Assembly: GCA_944323845.1 (NCBI GenBank)
Contig: CALUUA010000001.1
Coordinates: 310,001-374,000, forward strand
DNA from: an uncultured Bacteroidales bacterium
GTDB taxonomy: Bacteria; Bacteroidota; Bacteroidia; Bacteroidales; UBA932
Direction of reading: 5' to 3'
DNA: 64,000 nt
The notes below the pieces were generated by a model, which did not search any database, had not been told where the DNA came from, and saw only the letters and a list, made by a program, of their open reading frames with translations. A program made the translations under genes and the position numbers. Numbering within the stretch: position 1 is the first letter of the stretch; each line of letters begins with the position of its first letter. This document shows positions 53,450-61,888 of this stretch, one piece after another.

Positions 53450-54295
53450 TTACAGCCTGAACGGCAGGGGAGAAGTAAAGGTCAGCATTTTTCCCGTATG
53501 GGGATGCCTGAAAGCCAGAGTGGCTGCATGGAGAGCCAGCCGCCCGAACGGATTCGCCGAGGCCCCGTATTTCCTGTCTCCGGCTATGGGATGGCCGATG
53601 GAGGACAACTGTACGCGTATCTGGTTTTTCCTGCCTGTCTCAAGCTCGATTTCCAGCAGGGCGAATCCCTTTTTCTGCTCGATGACCCGGTAATGTGTGA
53701 CAGCCCTCTGCCCTCCGTTGTCCACCGCAGATGAACTCATCTTCAGCGATTTTGGATTTTCCTTCAGCCAGGAAACTATACTGCCCCTGTCGCGGGTGAA
53801 ATTGCCCTCGCATACGCCTAAGTACTTCCGTTCCACCACATTCTGATTCCAGTTTTCCTGAAGCAGCCTTTTGGTATGTTCGTCCTTGGCGAAGACAAGC
53901 AGACCGGAAGTGTCCCTGTCGAGCCTGTGGACTATGAAAATGCGCCCGCCGCGTACTTTCGATTCCATGTAGGAAAACAGTGTCGAATATGCCGTGACCT
54001 CATTTTCCCTTCCTGTAGATATGGTCGGCAGCCCGTTCTTCTTGTCGGCGACTATAAGCCATTCGTCCTCGTAGACTATTTTCAGGTTCCTGTCTTCGAA
54101 AGAGGCCTTCCTGTTCGCGTTCACATCTATCCTGTCCCCCGGATGAAGCACATGGTCATAAGCGGTGATGACCTGACCGTTCACCGAGATGCGCGAATGC
54201 GTCAGCAACGCCTTTACGGCAGTCCTGCTTTTCGGTGCAAGTGCAGTGTAGAGATACTCTAAAAGCGGAGCTTCGTCCTTTACTCTGATTTCCAT
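53450..54295 (-). CDS. RluA family pseudouridine synthase with S4 domain
   Basis: A 281-residue 23S rRNA pseudouridine synthase of the RluC/RluD type. The N-terminal S4 RNA-binding domain (about 20-70) shows TAVKALLTHSRISVNGQVIT. The catalytic Asp is in IVHRLDRDTSGLLVF (about residue 125), with later ETGRKNQIRVQLSSIG and RLALHAATLAFRHP motifs. It is convergent with bioB, 5 bases apart. It carries the S4 domain that the RluA-type enzyme at 47949 lacks. Confidence 0.93.
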   Translation of the reverse strand: MEIRVKDEAPLLEYLYTALAPKSRTAVKALLTHSRISVNGQVITAYDHVLHPGDRIDVNANRKASFEDRNLKIVYEDEWLIVADKKNGLPTISTGRENEVTAYSTLFSYMESKVRGGRIFIVHRLDRDTSGLLVFAKDEHTKRLLQENWNQNVVERKYLGVCEGNFTRDRGSIVSWLKENPKSLKMSSSAVDNGGQRAVTHYRVIEQKKGFALLEIELETGRKNQIRVQLSSIGHPIAGDRKYGASANPFGRLALHAATLAFRHPHTGKMLTFTSPLPFRL

Positions 54296-54315
54296 AAGAC
54301 AACGGTTTCATTGGG

Positions 54316-54385
54316 GTGCCTCCGGCAATATTCCCGTATTGCCCTCGGGCAATGCAAATGATGCCTTCGGCAATATTCCGGCGCA
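54316..54385. repeat. Cluster of short GGCAAT inverted repeats
   Basis: GGCAATATTCC occurs twice, with a perfect small hairpin ATTGCCC-TC-GGGCAAT between. It lies in the divergent gap between the RluA-type and CDF genes. Similar CCTCCGG..AAT / CCTTCGG..AAT pairs occur upstream of dnaK. Function unknown. Confidence 0.5.
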
Positions 54386-54422
54386 GCCGCAAATTTACAA
54401 CTAATTTGCCGTTTTTAATCCA

Positions 54423-54430
54423 TAATTTTG
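54423..54430 (+). promoter_or_regulatory. -7 box of the CDF transporter gene
   Basis: TAATTTTG, exact TAnnTTTG, 35 bases before the ATG. Confidence 0.55.
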
Positions 54431-54464
54431 CAGTGTCTCCGGAGGAAGTGCAATACCGGCGATT

Positions 54465-55385
54465 ATGAATAATATGGAAAACGGAAACATTGTCCGGAAC
54501 GGACACCATCATCATCACATCCCGCAATCGGTCAGCGGCATTTTCATCTTATGCATTGTGCTGAACCTGCTTTTTGTAGTCATCGAGGCCTGTGTGGGCT
54601 TCGTTTCAGGTTCAGTAGGACTCTTGTCCGATGCCGGACACAACCTCGGCGATGTCTTCAGCCTGCTCATAGCCCTGCTTGCCATAAGAATGGCCATGGT
54701 GAAGCCGGGAAGGAAATTCACATACGGGTACAGGAAACTGACTGTCATGGCTTCTCTCCTTAATTCCGTCATATTGCTGGTGGCGGTAGGTGCAATCATA
54801 GCCGAAAGCATCGCGAGGCTGGATCATCCTCAGGAAGTGTCGGGAGCCGCCATTTCGTGGACGGCAGGAGCAGGCATAATAATCAACGGCTTTACCGCGT
54901 GGCTGCTGATGAGGGATCAGAAGAAGGATATGAATGTCAAGGGAGCCTTCCTGCACATGGCTATGGATACTTTGGTCTCGGCCGGAGTAGTGATATCGGG
55001 GATTGTCATAAATGCGACTGGAATCCTTTGGATAGATGCGGCCGTGAGTCTGCTTATAGCGGCAATCATCCTGATTTCGACCTTCAATATGCTGAAAGAG
55101 AGCTTGTTCCTGTCAATCGACGCTGTGCCTGAATCAGCGGATATTTCCATGATAGAGAAGGGGCTGTCGGGGCTGGACGGTGTCGTGGAATGGCATCATC
55201 TTCATGTATGGCCCATGAGCACGACGGAAAATGCGGCTACAGTCCATCTGGTGCTGGAAGATGTCAGCCGGATGGAAGCCGTAAAATCCGAAGCCCGGTC
55301 GGTGTTCCGGAGTGCCGGAGTCTGCCACTGCACTATAGAATGCGAGGAAAAGAACAGCCGTTGCGAAGCATGTGAATGCCATTGA
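54465..55385 (+). CDS. Cation diffusion facilitator (CDF) metal efflux transporter
   Basis: A 306-residue inner-membrane antiporter that exports zinc or other divalent metals in exchange for protons. The cytoplasmic N-terminus has five consecutive His (about residues 14-18). Six transmembrane helices follow. The metal site is visible as LLSDAGHNLGD in helix 2 (about residue 57) and HMAMDTLVSAG in helix 5 (about residue 165), the HxxxD / DxxxH pairs of the zinc branch. The C-terminal cytoplasmic domain ends HCTIECEEKNSRCEACECH, rich in Cys and His. Zinc is most likely but other metals are possible. Confidence 0.93.
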   Translation: MNNMENGNIVRNGHHHHHIPQSVSGIFILCIVLNLLFVVIEACVGFVSGSVGLLSDAGHNLGDVFSLLIALLAIRMAMVKPGRKFTYGYRKLTVMASLLNSVILLVAVGAIIAESIARLDHPQEVSGAAISWTAGAGIIINGFTAWLLMRDQKKDMNVKGAFLHMAMDTLVSAGVVISGIVINATGILWIDAAVSLLIAAIILISTFNMLKESLFLSIDAVPESADISMIEKGLSGLDGVVEWHHLHVWPMSTTENAATVHLVLEDVSRMEAVKSEARSVFRSAGVCHCTIECEEKNSRCEACECH

Positions 55386-55426
55386 ATGCCCTCCAAATGC
55401 CTTCAAAGGCCTCTTGAGAAAAATTT

Positions 55427-55457
55427 TTTGGTGAAATAAGACGGATGCATTATCTTC
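55427..55457 (+). promoter_or_regulatory. Promoter of the GNAT-like gene
   Basis: TTTG at 55427-55430, spacer 19, then TATCTTCG at 55450-55457, which differs by one base from TAnnTTTG. Confidence 0.5.
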
Positions 55458-55502
55458 GCAAAATGTATTGAAACCTGATTAAACCAAACCAAAACCTAAA
55501 CC

Positions 55503-56633
55503 ATGCCAATTCAAGTGAAGAAAGTGTCGTCCAAAGGAGAGATGCGCACTTTCATAAATTTTGCGAACAGACTGTATAAGGGACATCCGTATTATGTGCC
55601 GAATCTTGTATCCGATGACGCCGCTACGCTGGACAGGAACAGGAATCACGCCTTCGAGTTCTGCGAGGCTGAATATTTTCTGGCATATAAGGACGGAAAG
55701 GTGGCCGGAAGAGTGGCTGCCATCATAAACCATAAGGCCAATGCTGCCTGGAATGTCCGTCAGGTGCGATTCGGTTGGGTCGATTTCATAGAAGATATAG
55801 ATGTGCTCAAGGCGCTTGTCGAAGCGGTGTCGGTGTGGGGCCGCGAGAGAGGCATGACTGATATAGCCGGTCCTCTCGGCTTTACCGATTTCGATCCGGA
55901 AGGTATGCTGGTAGAGGGCTTCGACAGGCTGGGAACGATGATTTCCATTTACAATTACGAGTATTATCCCGCATTCTTCGAGAAATTAGGTTTCACGAAA
56001 GAGGTGGATTGGGTCGAATATTTCATAAAGGTGCCGGAAACCTTGCCTGAAAGATATGCCAAGATGGGGCAGCTTGTTCTGGAGAAGAACAGGCTGAAAA
56101 TCAGGAAACTTACCATGTCCGATATCCGCAAGGAAAAATACGGGCACAAGATGTTCCGGCTCATTAACGAGTGCTATAAGGATCTGTACGGCTATTCGCT
56201 TCTGACAGACAGGCAGATGGACCAGTATGTGAAGCAGTACCTTTCATTCATCGACTTGAGGATGACCTCTTTCATCGAGGATGAGGACGGGGAGCTGGTA
56301 GCGTGCGGAATCACTTTGCCTTCCCTTTCCCGCGCACTCCAGAAGTCCCGCGGCCGGCTGTTCCCGTTCGGCTGGGCGCACTTGCTGAATGCCCTGTATA
56401 TGAAACGTTCCGACACCTTCGACCTGCTTCTGGTGGCAGTGAAGCCGGAATACAGGAGCAAGGGTCTGAATTCCATAATGTTCTGCGACCTTATCCCGTC
56501 GCTTCAGAAACTCGGATTCAAATATGCCGAGAGCAATCCGGAGCTGGAGACCAACACCAAGGTCCAGTCTCTGTGGACTACTTTCGACAATCAGATACAC
56601 AAGAGACGCAGGGTCTATGCCAAGCCGCTGTAA
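55503..56633 (+). CDS. GNAT-fold N-acetyltransferase-like protein
   Basis: A 376-residue cytoplasmic protein with a two-lobed GNAT layout. The first lobe (about 1-155) has FLAYKDGKVAGRVAAIIN and GPLGFTDFDPEGMLVEGFD. The second (about 215-376) has DGELVACGITLPSLSRAL and the acetyl-CoA-loop-like VAVKPEYRSKGLNSIMF. The late YAESNPELETNTKVQSLW segment resembles uncharacterised Bacteroidota proteins related to YghO. Substrate unknown. It stands alone, convergent with the ppx gene 12 bases away. Confidence 0.75.
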   Translation: MPIQVKKVSSKGEMRTFINFANRLYKGHPYYVPNLVSDDAATLDRNRNHAFEFCEAEYFLAYKDGKVAGRVAAIINHKANAAWNVRQVRFGWVDFIEDIDVLKALVEAVSVWGRERGMTDIAGPLGFTDFDPEGMLVEGFDRLGTMISIYNYEYYPAFFEKLGFTKEVDWVEYFIKVPETLPERYAKMGQLVLEKNRLKIRKLTMSDIRKEKYGHKMFRLINECYKDLYGYSLLTDRQMDQYVKQYLSFIDLRMTSFIEDEDGELVACGITLPSLSRALQKSRGRLFPFGWAHLLNALYMKRSDTFDLLLVAVKPEYRSKGLNSIMFCDLIPSLQKLGFKYAESNPELETNTKVQSLWTTFDNQIHKRRRVYAKPL

Positions 56634-56645
56634 CGACAGTGCGCT

Positions 56646-57572
56646 TTATTTCCTTCCGTTGATTCTTCCGGTATAAAGTCCGTCGATGATGCCGTCTGCA
56701 AGTCCTATGACAGGGACATAAATCCAGACGGCTTCGGTTATGTCAGCGATGGTGAGGAATATCCTCGCTGCGGGCACGATGACATCGGCCCTGTCCGGTT
56801 TCAAGGCATATTCCTCCATGCGCTCTTCTACGGTCAGATCTTTCAGTTTGTCATATATTTCATGCAGTGAAGCCACACTCATGCGCGAGTAGCGGCTGTC
56901 CCTTCCCTTGACCAGTTTGATGAGCTTGTTTATGTTTCCGCCCGAACCGATGATGTTTATTCCCGGGTAGGACAAGACGAGATCCTTCATGTCTTTTGAC
57001 AGTCTTTCCCACTCACTTCCGGCCACAGCATCGTTGAGGATACGGACGGTGCCGATATTGTACGAGCGGGAGCATACCAGTTCTCCGTCTGCCAGAAGGT
57101 TGATTTCCGTACTGCCTCCTCCTACATCCACGTACATGAAATTCCCTTTCCTGCCTTTCATGTATTCTATGTGGTTGTTGTAGATCATCTTCGCTTCTTC
57201 CTGCCCGTCTATGATCTCTATCGCTATCCCTGTTTTCTTTTCAATCGTCCTGATGATTTCCGGTCCGTTTTCCGCATCGCGCATGGCTGAAGTGGCGCAG
57301 GCCCTGTATGCAGAGACCCCGTATATTTTCATCAGGTTCTTGTAGGCTTTCATCAGCCTTATCATGTTCTTTTCCTTCTTTTCCGAGATTCTTCCGGACG
57401 AGAACACGTCGAAGCCGAGACGGAGCGGTACACGAAGCAGAAGTACCTTGCTGAAGTGCGGGGTTTCCGGGCTGTCGAGCTGTTTGACAAGCAGCCTTAC
57501 GGCGTTGGATCCGATATCTATGGCAGCATAAGTCACTGCATCTTCCCTGTAGTTTCCGAATTCTTCTTCCAT
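56646..57572 (-). CDS. Ppx/GppA exopolyphosphatase family protein
   Basis: A 308-residue enzyme that removes terminal phosphates from polyphosphate or converts pppGpp to ppGpp. ASKHA-fold motifs: AAIDIGSNAVRLLV at the start (about residue 16), CATSAMRDAENG, NFMYVDVGGGSTEINLL (about 140) and IIGSGGNINKLIKL. The short form lacks the C-terminal HD-type domain. It lies 57 bases after the polyphosphate kinase gene on the same strand, so synthesis and breakdown of polyphosphate are co-regulated. Confidence 0.92.
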   Translation of the reverse strand: MEEEFGNYREDAVTYAAIDIGSNAVRLLVKQLDSPETPHFSKVLLLRVPLRLGFDVFSSGRISEKKEKNMIRLMKAYKNLMKIYGVSAYRACATSAMRDAENGPEIIRTIEKKTGIAIEIIDGQEEAKMIYNNHIEYMKGRKGNFMYVDVGGGSTEINLLADGELVCSRSYNIGTVRILNDAVAGSEWERLSKDMKDLVLSYPGINIIGSGGNINKLIKLVKGRDSRYSRMSVASLHEIYDKLKDLTVEERMEEYALKPDRADVIVPAARIFLTIADITEAVWIYVPVIGLADGIIDGLYTGRINGRK

Positions 57573-57629
57573 ATCTTTCTTTTTATTTTTGCTTTGAAGT
57601 CATGATTGTTTAATGCAGGCATTGTCAGG

Positions 57630-59690
57630 TTACCTGTTCTCATTATAATAATCATACAACGCCTGTTGCGACCCCGTCTCCAGCGGCTCATCGCATGTCC
57701 ACGGGAGATTCTCACCGGATCCGTCGACCAGACGCCCCTGACGTACATCCCTGAGTCCGTACTCCACTATCCTTTTCATTTCAAGTTTCAGCGTAGGATC
57801 ATAAACCGGGGCGATCACCTCTATCCTGTTGTCCAGATTCCTTGGCATCCAGTCCGCAGATCCGATATACACTTTCTCCACCCCGCCTCCGGCAAATACG
57901 AATATCCTCGAATGTTCCAGATACCTGTCAATGATGGCGGATACCCTCATGCGGCAGTTCTCCGGCAGATTTTTCGTGACCAGGGAACAGTTTCCTCTGA
58001 CCAGAAGGTCGATTTCCACGCCGGCTTTGGCGGCTTCATAGAGCTTGGCCACCATGGTCTCGTCAGTGATGTGGTTTATCTTTATTTTTATATATGCGGG
58101 CTTTCCGGCTTTCCTGTTTTTGATTTCGGCATCGATCAGGCTGAGAAATTTCTTTTTCATTCCGTTAGGAGAGACAAGAAGTTCTCTGAAACGGACTGGA
58201 ATATAAGGCTTTTCTATGAAGGAGAACAGCAGGTCAACGTCTGAAGTGATGCGCTGGGATGCAGTCATCATGATGCAGTCCGTGTATGTCCTCGCATTCC
58301 CTTCATGGAAATTTCCTGTGCTGACACAGGCTATGTCCGGACCTTTTTTCATTCCGATATGGACTACCTTAGAGTGGATTTTGAGTCCTTCCACACCGAA
58401 GATGACCTTCACTCCGGCATCCTGGAGCTTCTGTGCCCATACCATGTTGGATTCCTCATCGAAGCGTGCGAGCAGTTCGATGACAGCTGTCACTTTCTTT
58501 CCGTTTCTGGCTGCACCGATGAGGGCCTTGATGACTTTCGAGTCCTTTGCCAGTCTGTAAAGAGTGATTTTGATGCTTTTGACATTGCTGTTGAGGGCGG
58601 CTTCATGGAGCAGTCCTATAAATGTCGAGAAACTGTGATAAGGCACATGAAGGAATCGATCCTGTTCCTTGATTTTCTGCATTATGGTCCCGGATTCCTG
58701 GAACGCTGTCTGGATGATCTGCGGCATCGGTCTGTATTTCAGATCCTTCCTGCCGCAGTCGGGGAATTTCATCAGATCCTTGTGGTTCTGGTATCGTCCT
58801 CCCTGCATCACGGTGTCACTCAGACCCAGATCCAGTTTCCCGATCACCCGTTTCAGCAGATCCTGAGGCATGTTGGCATCGTAGACGACTCTCAGTGCCT
58901 CGCCTTTTTTTCTGGTCTTGAGTCCTTTGGATATTTTCTGCAGGATGCCGCTTCTCTGGTCGTCATCTATCTCCATTTCGGCATCTCTGGTGAACTTGAA
59001 TGAATAGGATTCGAATGATGAATAGCCGGAGCCGGCGAATATCTTCGGCAGCGAGCATCTGACAACGTCGTCCAGATACATGATGTAGCTTTTCCCGTCC
59101 TTGTCAGGAAGTCTGACGAAACGTCCGCAATTCTGTACCGGCAGTTCGAAGAACGCATATTCATACGCAGGGTTGCCCGCAGCTGTGGTCTTGACGGCTC
59201 TGACAGCATGATATATGTTCTGGTCGGATTCGTAGTCCAGATGTTTTACCGAGGCGAATCTGACAGGCACTATCAGCCCGTCTATATGGTCGGAGTAGTA
59301 CGAATGGATGAATTCCAGCTGGTCTTCGGTCACATCCTTGTCCGAGATGAGGCAGATGTTCTCTTTGCGCAGGTCTTCGTACACCTGATGCACGCCTTCT
59401 TCATATTCTTTCTGATACCTGGCGTTCAGTTTCGATATCTGCCTGACGATGGATTTGGCTTTGGCGGCTTCCTTCGCCCCCTGCTTGCCGTCCCATTCCG
59501 CTATCCTGGTCTGGGATGCGACCCTGACGCGGAAGAATTCGTCCAGATTGTTCGAATATATACCCAGAAACGACAGTCTTTCCAGCAGCGGAACATCCTG
59601 CCTGCATGCTTCCTGCAGTACTCTTCTGTTGAAGTACAGCCAGCTGATGTCTCTTTCCACGTACGGAATTTTCTTGGTTTTGGTAGCCAT
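57630..59690 (-). CDS. ppk1: Polyphosphate kinase 1
   Basis: A 686-residue, membrane-associated enzyme that polymerises the terminal phosphate of ATP into polyphosphate. N-terminal domain: YVERDISWLYFNRRVLQEA and YSNNLDEFFRVRVAS. The catalytic domain has LKIHSKVVHIGMKK with the phosphorylated His (about residue 435) and STGNFHEGNARTYTD (about 460). Late motifs GADWM-like GSADWMPRNLDNRIEVI are intact. A TTG two codons upstream was rejected in favour of ATG 59690. First gene of the ppk-ppx pair; divergent from glmS. Confidence 0.96.
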   Translation of the reverse strand: MATKTKKIPYVERDISWLYFNRRVLQEACRQDVPLLERLSFLGIYSNNLDEFFRVRVASQTRIAEWDGKQGAKEAAKAKSIVRQISKLNARYQKEYEEGVHQVYEDLRKENICLISDKDVTEDQLEFIHSYYSDHIDGLIVPVRFASVKHLDYESDQNIYHAVRAVKTTAAGNPAYEYAFFELPVQNCGRFVRLPDKDGKSYIMYLDDVVRCSLPKIFAGSGYSSFESYSFKFTRDAEMEIDDDQRSGILQKISKGLKTRKKGEALRVVYDANMPQDLLKRVIGKLDLGLSDTVMQGGRYQNHKDLMKFPDCGRKDLKYRPMPQIIQTAFQESGTIMQKIKEQDRFLHVPYHSFSTFIGLLHEAALNSNVKSIKITLYRLAKDSKVIKALIGAARNGKKVTAVIELLARFDEESNMVWAQKLQDAGVKVIFGVEGLKIHSKVVHIGMKKGPDIACVSTGNFHEGNARTYTDCIMMTASQRITSDVDLLFSFIEKPYIPVRFRELLVSPNGMKKKFLSLIDAEIKNRKAGKPAYIKIKINHITDETMVAKLYEAAKAGVEIDLLVRGNCSLVTKNLPENCRMRVSAIIDRYLEHSRIFVFAGGGVEKVYIGSADWMPRNLDNRIEVIAPVYDPTLKLEMKRIVEYGLRDVRQGRLVDGSGENLPWTCDEPLETGSQQALYDYYNENR

Positions 59691-59727
59691 ATGCAAGTGT
59701 GCTGATTATAATTTTGTAAAATAAGAA

Positions 59728-59762
59728 AATTTCCGTTAACAAATTGTTAAAAAACGGAAATT
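59728..59762. other. Long hairpin between ppk and glmS
   Basis: Outer arms AATTTCCG / CGGAAATT enclose a perfect inner palindrome TTAACAA-A-TTGTTAA, with a bulge of about four A. It lies in the divergent promoter region and could be an operator or leader structure. No glmS ribozyme is recognised. Confidence 0.45.
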
Positions 59763-59867
59763 CTTGTTAAAAAAAGAAAAATCGTTCATTCCGATATCAA
59801 AAAATACCCGGCATCGGCATATGTGATTCGTGTTTGTATTATTTTTACATTCCAAATTCAGAAAACT

Positions 59868-61712
59868 ATGTGTGGTATAACAGGATATATAGGATACAGG
59901 GAAGCATGCCCGATACTGACGGAAGGTCTCAGACGGCTTGAGTACAGAGGCTATGACAGTGCCGGCATCGCTCTGATCGCCGACAACGGCGGACTCAATA
60001 TTTATAAGGAAAAGGGCAGAGTCTCCGATCTTGAGAACAGTATGGCCGGGAAAGATACCTCGGGACACATCGGTATTGCCCATACCAGATGGGCTACCCA
60101 CGGCGAACCCTCTGCAGTCAACGCCCATCCTCATGTATCTTCTTCAGGACGCTTTGCGATAGTGCACAACGGCATCATAGAAAATTATGCAGTCATCAGG
60201 AAAAATCTGGAACAGAAAGGCTATGTTTTCAGAAGTTCCACCGATACGGAGGTTCTGGTACAGCTTGCAGACTACGTGGCATCCCTCCAGGATTCGGATA
60301 CGGTGACTGTGCTGCAGAAAGTGCTGTCCGAAGTCGTAGGAGCCTATGCCATAGCATTGCTTGACAGGGAACACCCTGACAGACTGTATGCTGCCAGAAA
60401 AAGCAGTCCTTTGGCAGTAGGTATAGGTGACGGGGAGTTCTTCGTCGCCTCCGATATCAGCCCGATAGCAGGATATACTGACAAAGTCGTGTATCTGGAT
60501 GACGAGGAAATCGCCGAAATGCACTGCGGAGACAGTCTCCATGTCGTGAATCTGGCGAATGTGGAATGCCGCCACGAAATCATTACGGTGCCGGAAAACC
60601 TTGGCAAGGCCGGGAAAGACGGTTTCGATCACTTCATGCTGAAGGAAATTTTCGAGCAGCCCTCGTGTTTGACTGATTGCATGAGAGGCCGTGTCGATGT
60701 TGCCGGAAAGACGGTGACATTGTCCGCCGTGCGTGAGCACAAGGACAGATTGCTGGCAGCGGAGAGGTTCATCATCGTAGCCTGCGGGACATCGTGGCAT
60801 GCCGGTCTCATAGGGAAGCAGATGATCGAGAGTTTCTGCAGGATTCCTGCCGAAGTGGCATATGCTTCGGAATTCAGATATTCGAACCCGGTAGTCGGAA
60901 GTTCCGATGTAGTCATCGCCATTTCCCAGAGCGGAGAGACCGCAGATACTCTGGCGGCCATAGAACTGGCCAGGTCGAAAGGCGCGTTCATATACGGCAT
61001 ATGCAACGCCGTAGGGTCAAGCATACCGAGGGCGACCGATACCGGTTCCTATATTCATGTAGGGCCGGAAATCGGCGTCGCCTCCACGAAGGCTTTTACC
61101 GGCCAGGTGACAGTGCTGGCGATGCTGGCCCTCGACATCGCGAAGGAAAAAAATACGATCGATGACAGGACCTATGCGGAAATGATAGAGGAGCTGGCGA
61201 CCATCCCCGAAAAGATGAGGGTGGTCCTCCGGACCAATGACAGGATAGCTTCGCTGGCGAAGATGTTCACTTATGCGAAGAATTTCATTTATCTCGGCAG
61301 AGGCTATTCTTATCCGGTGGCTCTGGAAGGTGCATTGAAACTGAAAGAAATATCGTACATACATGCAGAAGGCTATCCTGCAGCCGAGATGAAACACGGA
61401 CCTATCGCGCTGATAGATGAAGAGATGCCCGTGGTGATTATCGCTACGCACAATGCCCTGTATGAGAAAATCCTGAGCAACGTGCAGGAAATCAAGGCCA
61501 GGAAAGGCCGTGTGATAGCGATTGTCTCGGAAGGTGACAGTACTGTCAGTGCCATAGCTGACACGGTGATAGAAATCCCTGAGACCGTAGAATGTCTTGA
61601 CCCTCTTCTGGTTTCAGTCCCGCTGCAGCTTCTCGCCTATCATATTGCAGTCTGCAAGGGCAAGGATGTCGACAGGCCGAGGAATCTGGCCAAAAGCGTC
61701 ACCGTCGAATAA
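59868..61712 (+). CDS. glmS: Glutamine--fructose-6-phosphate aminotransferase (isomerizing)
   Basis: Makes glucosamine-6-phosphate, the entry to amino-sugar and cell-wall synthesis. The 614-residue protein starts at MCGITGYIG, leaving catalytic Cys at position 2 after Met removal; this fixes the start at 59868. The glutaminase domain (about 1-230) has HTRWATHGEPSAVNAHPH. Two SIS domains follow: VACGTSWHAG, ISQSGETADTLAAIE and GRGYSYPVALEGALKLKE. The C-terminus ends DRPRNLAKSVTVE as in the family. Confidence 0.97.
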   Translation: MCGITGYIGYREACPILTEGLRRLEYRGYDSAGIALIADNGGLNIYKEKGRVSDLENSMAGKDTSGHIGIAHTRWATHGEPSAVNAHPHVSSSGRFAIVHNGIIENYAVIRKNLEQKGYVFRSSTDTEVLVQLADYVASLQDSDTVTVLQKVLSEVVGAYAIALLDREHPDRLYAARKSSPLAVGIGDGEFFVASDISPIAGYTDKVVYLDDEEIAEMHCGDSLHVVNLANVECRHEIITVPENLGKAGKDGFDHFMLKEIFEQPSCLTDCMRGRVDVAGKTVTLSAVREHKDRLLAAERFIIVACGTSWHAGLIGKQMIESFCRIPAEVAYASEFRYSNPVVGSSDVVIAISQSGETADTLAAIELARSKGAFIYGICNAVGSSIPRATDTGSYIHVGPEIGVASTKAFTGQVTVLAMLALDIAKEKNTIDDRTYAEMIEELATIPEKMRVVLRTNDRIASLAKMFTYAKNFIYLGRGYSYPVALEGALKLKEISYIHAEGYPAAEMKHGPIALIDEEMPVVIIATHNALYEKILSNVQEIKARKGRVIAIVSEGDSTVSAIADTVIEIPETVECLDPLLVSVPLQLLAYHIAVCKGKDVDRPRNLAKSVTVE

Positions 61713-61745
61713 GGCGGGTCCGGAACAGTACAAGATTACGGCCCG

Positions 61746-61763
61746 CACCTTTGTGGAAAGGTG
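61746..61763 (+). terminator. Possible weak terminator after glmS
   Basis: Hairpin CACCTTT-GTGG-AAAGGTG followed by only three T, 33 bases after the stop. Weak but the only candidate. Confidence 0.35.
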
Positions 61764-61864
61764 TTTGCCTGCGGACAAGGTTCATCCTGAAGCGTTAACA
61801 AAAATGAAACAATCGTTAAACCGAAACTAAACAGTGCCGTAATAAAAACTAAATAAGGCTGCCG

Positions 61865-61872
61865 TACTTTTG
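61865..61872 (+). promoter_or_regulatory. -7 box of the terminal TonB receptor gene
   Basis: TACTTTTG, exact TAnnTTTG, 16 bases before the ATG at 61889. Confidence 0.55.
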
Positions 61873-61888
61873 CCGCAAATTTTAAGGA

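Noticed and set aside
59763..59867. Possible glmS ribozyme in the leader
   Set aside because: No glmS-ribozyme core is visible and the element is not expected in Bacteroidota.
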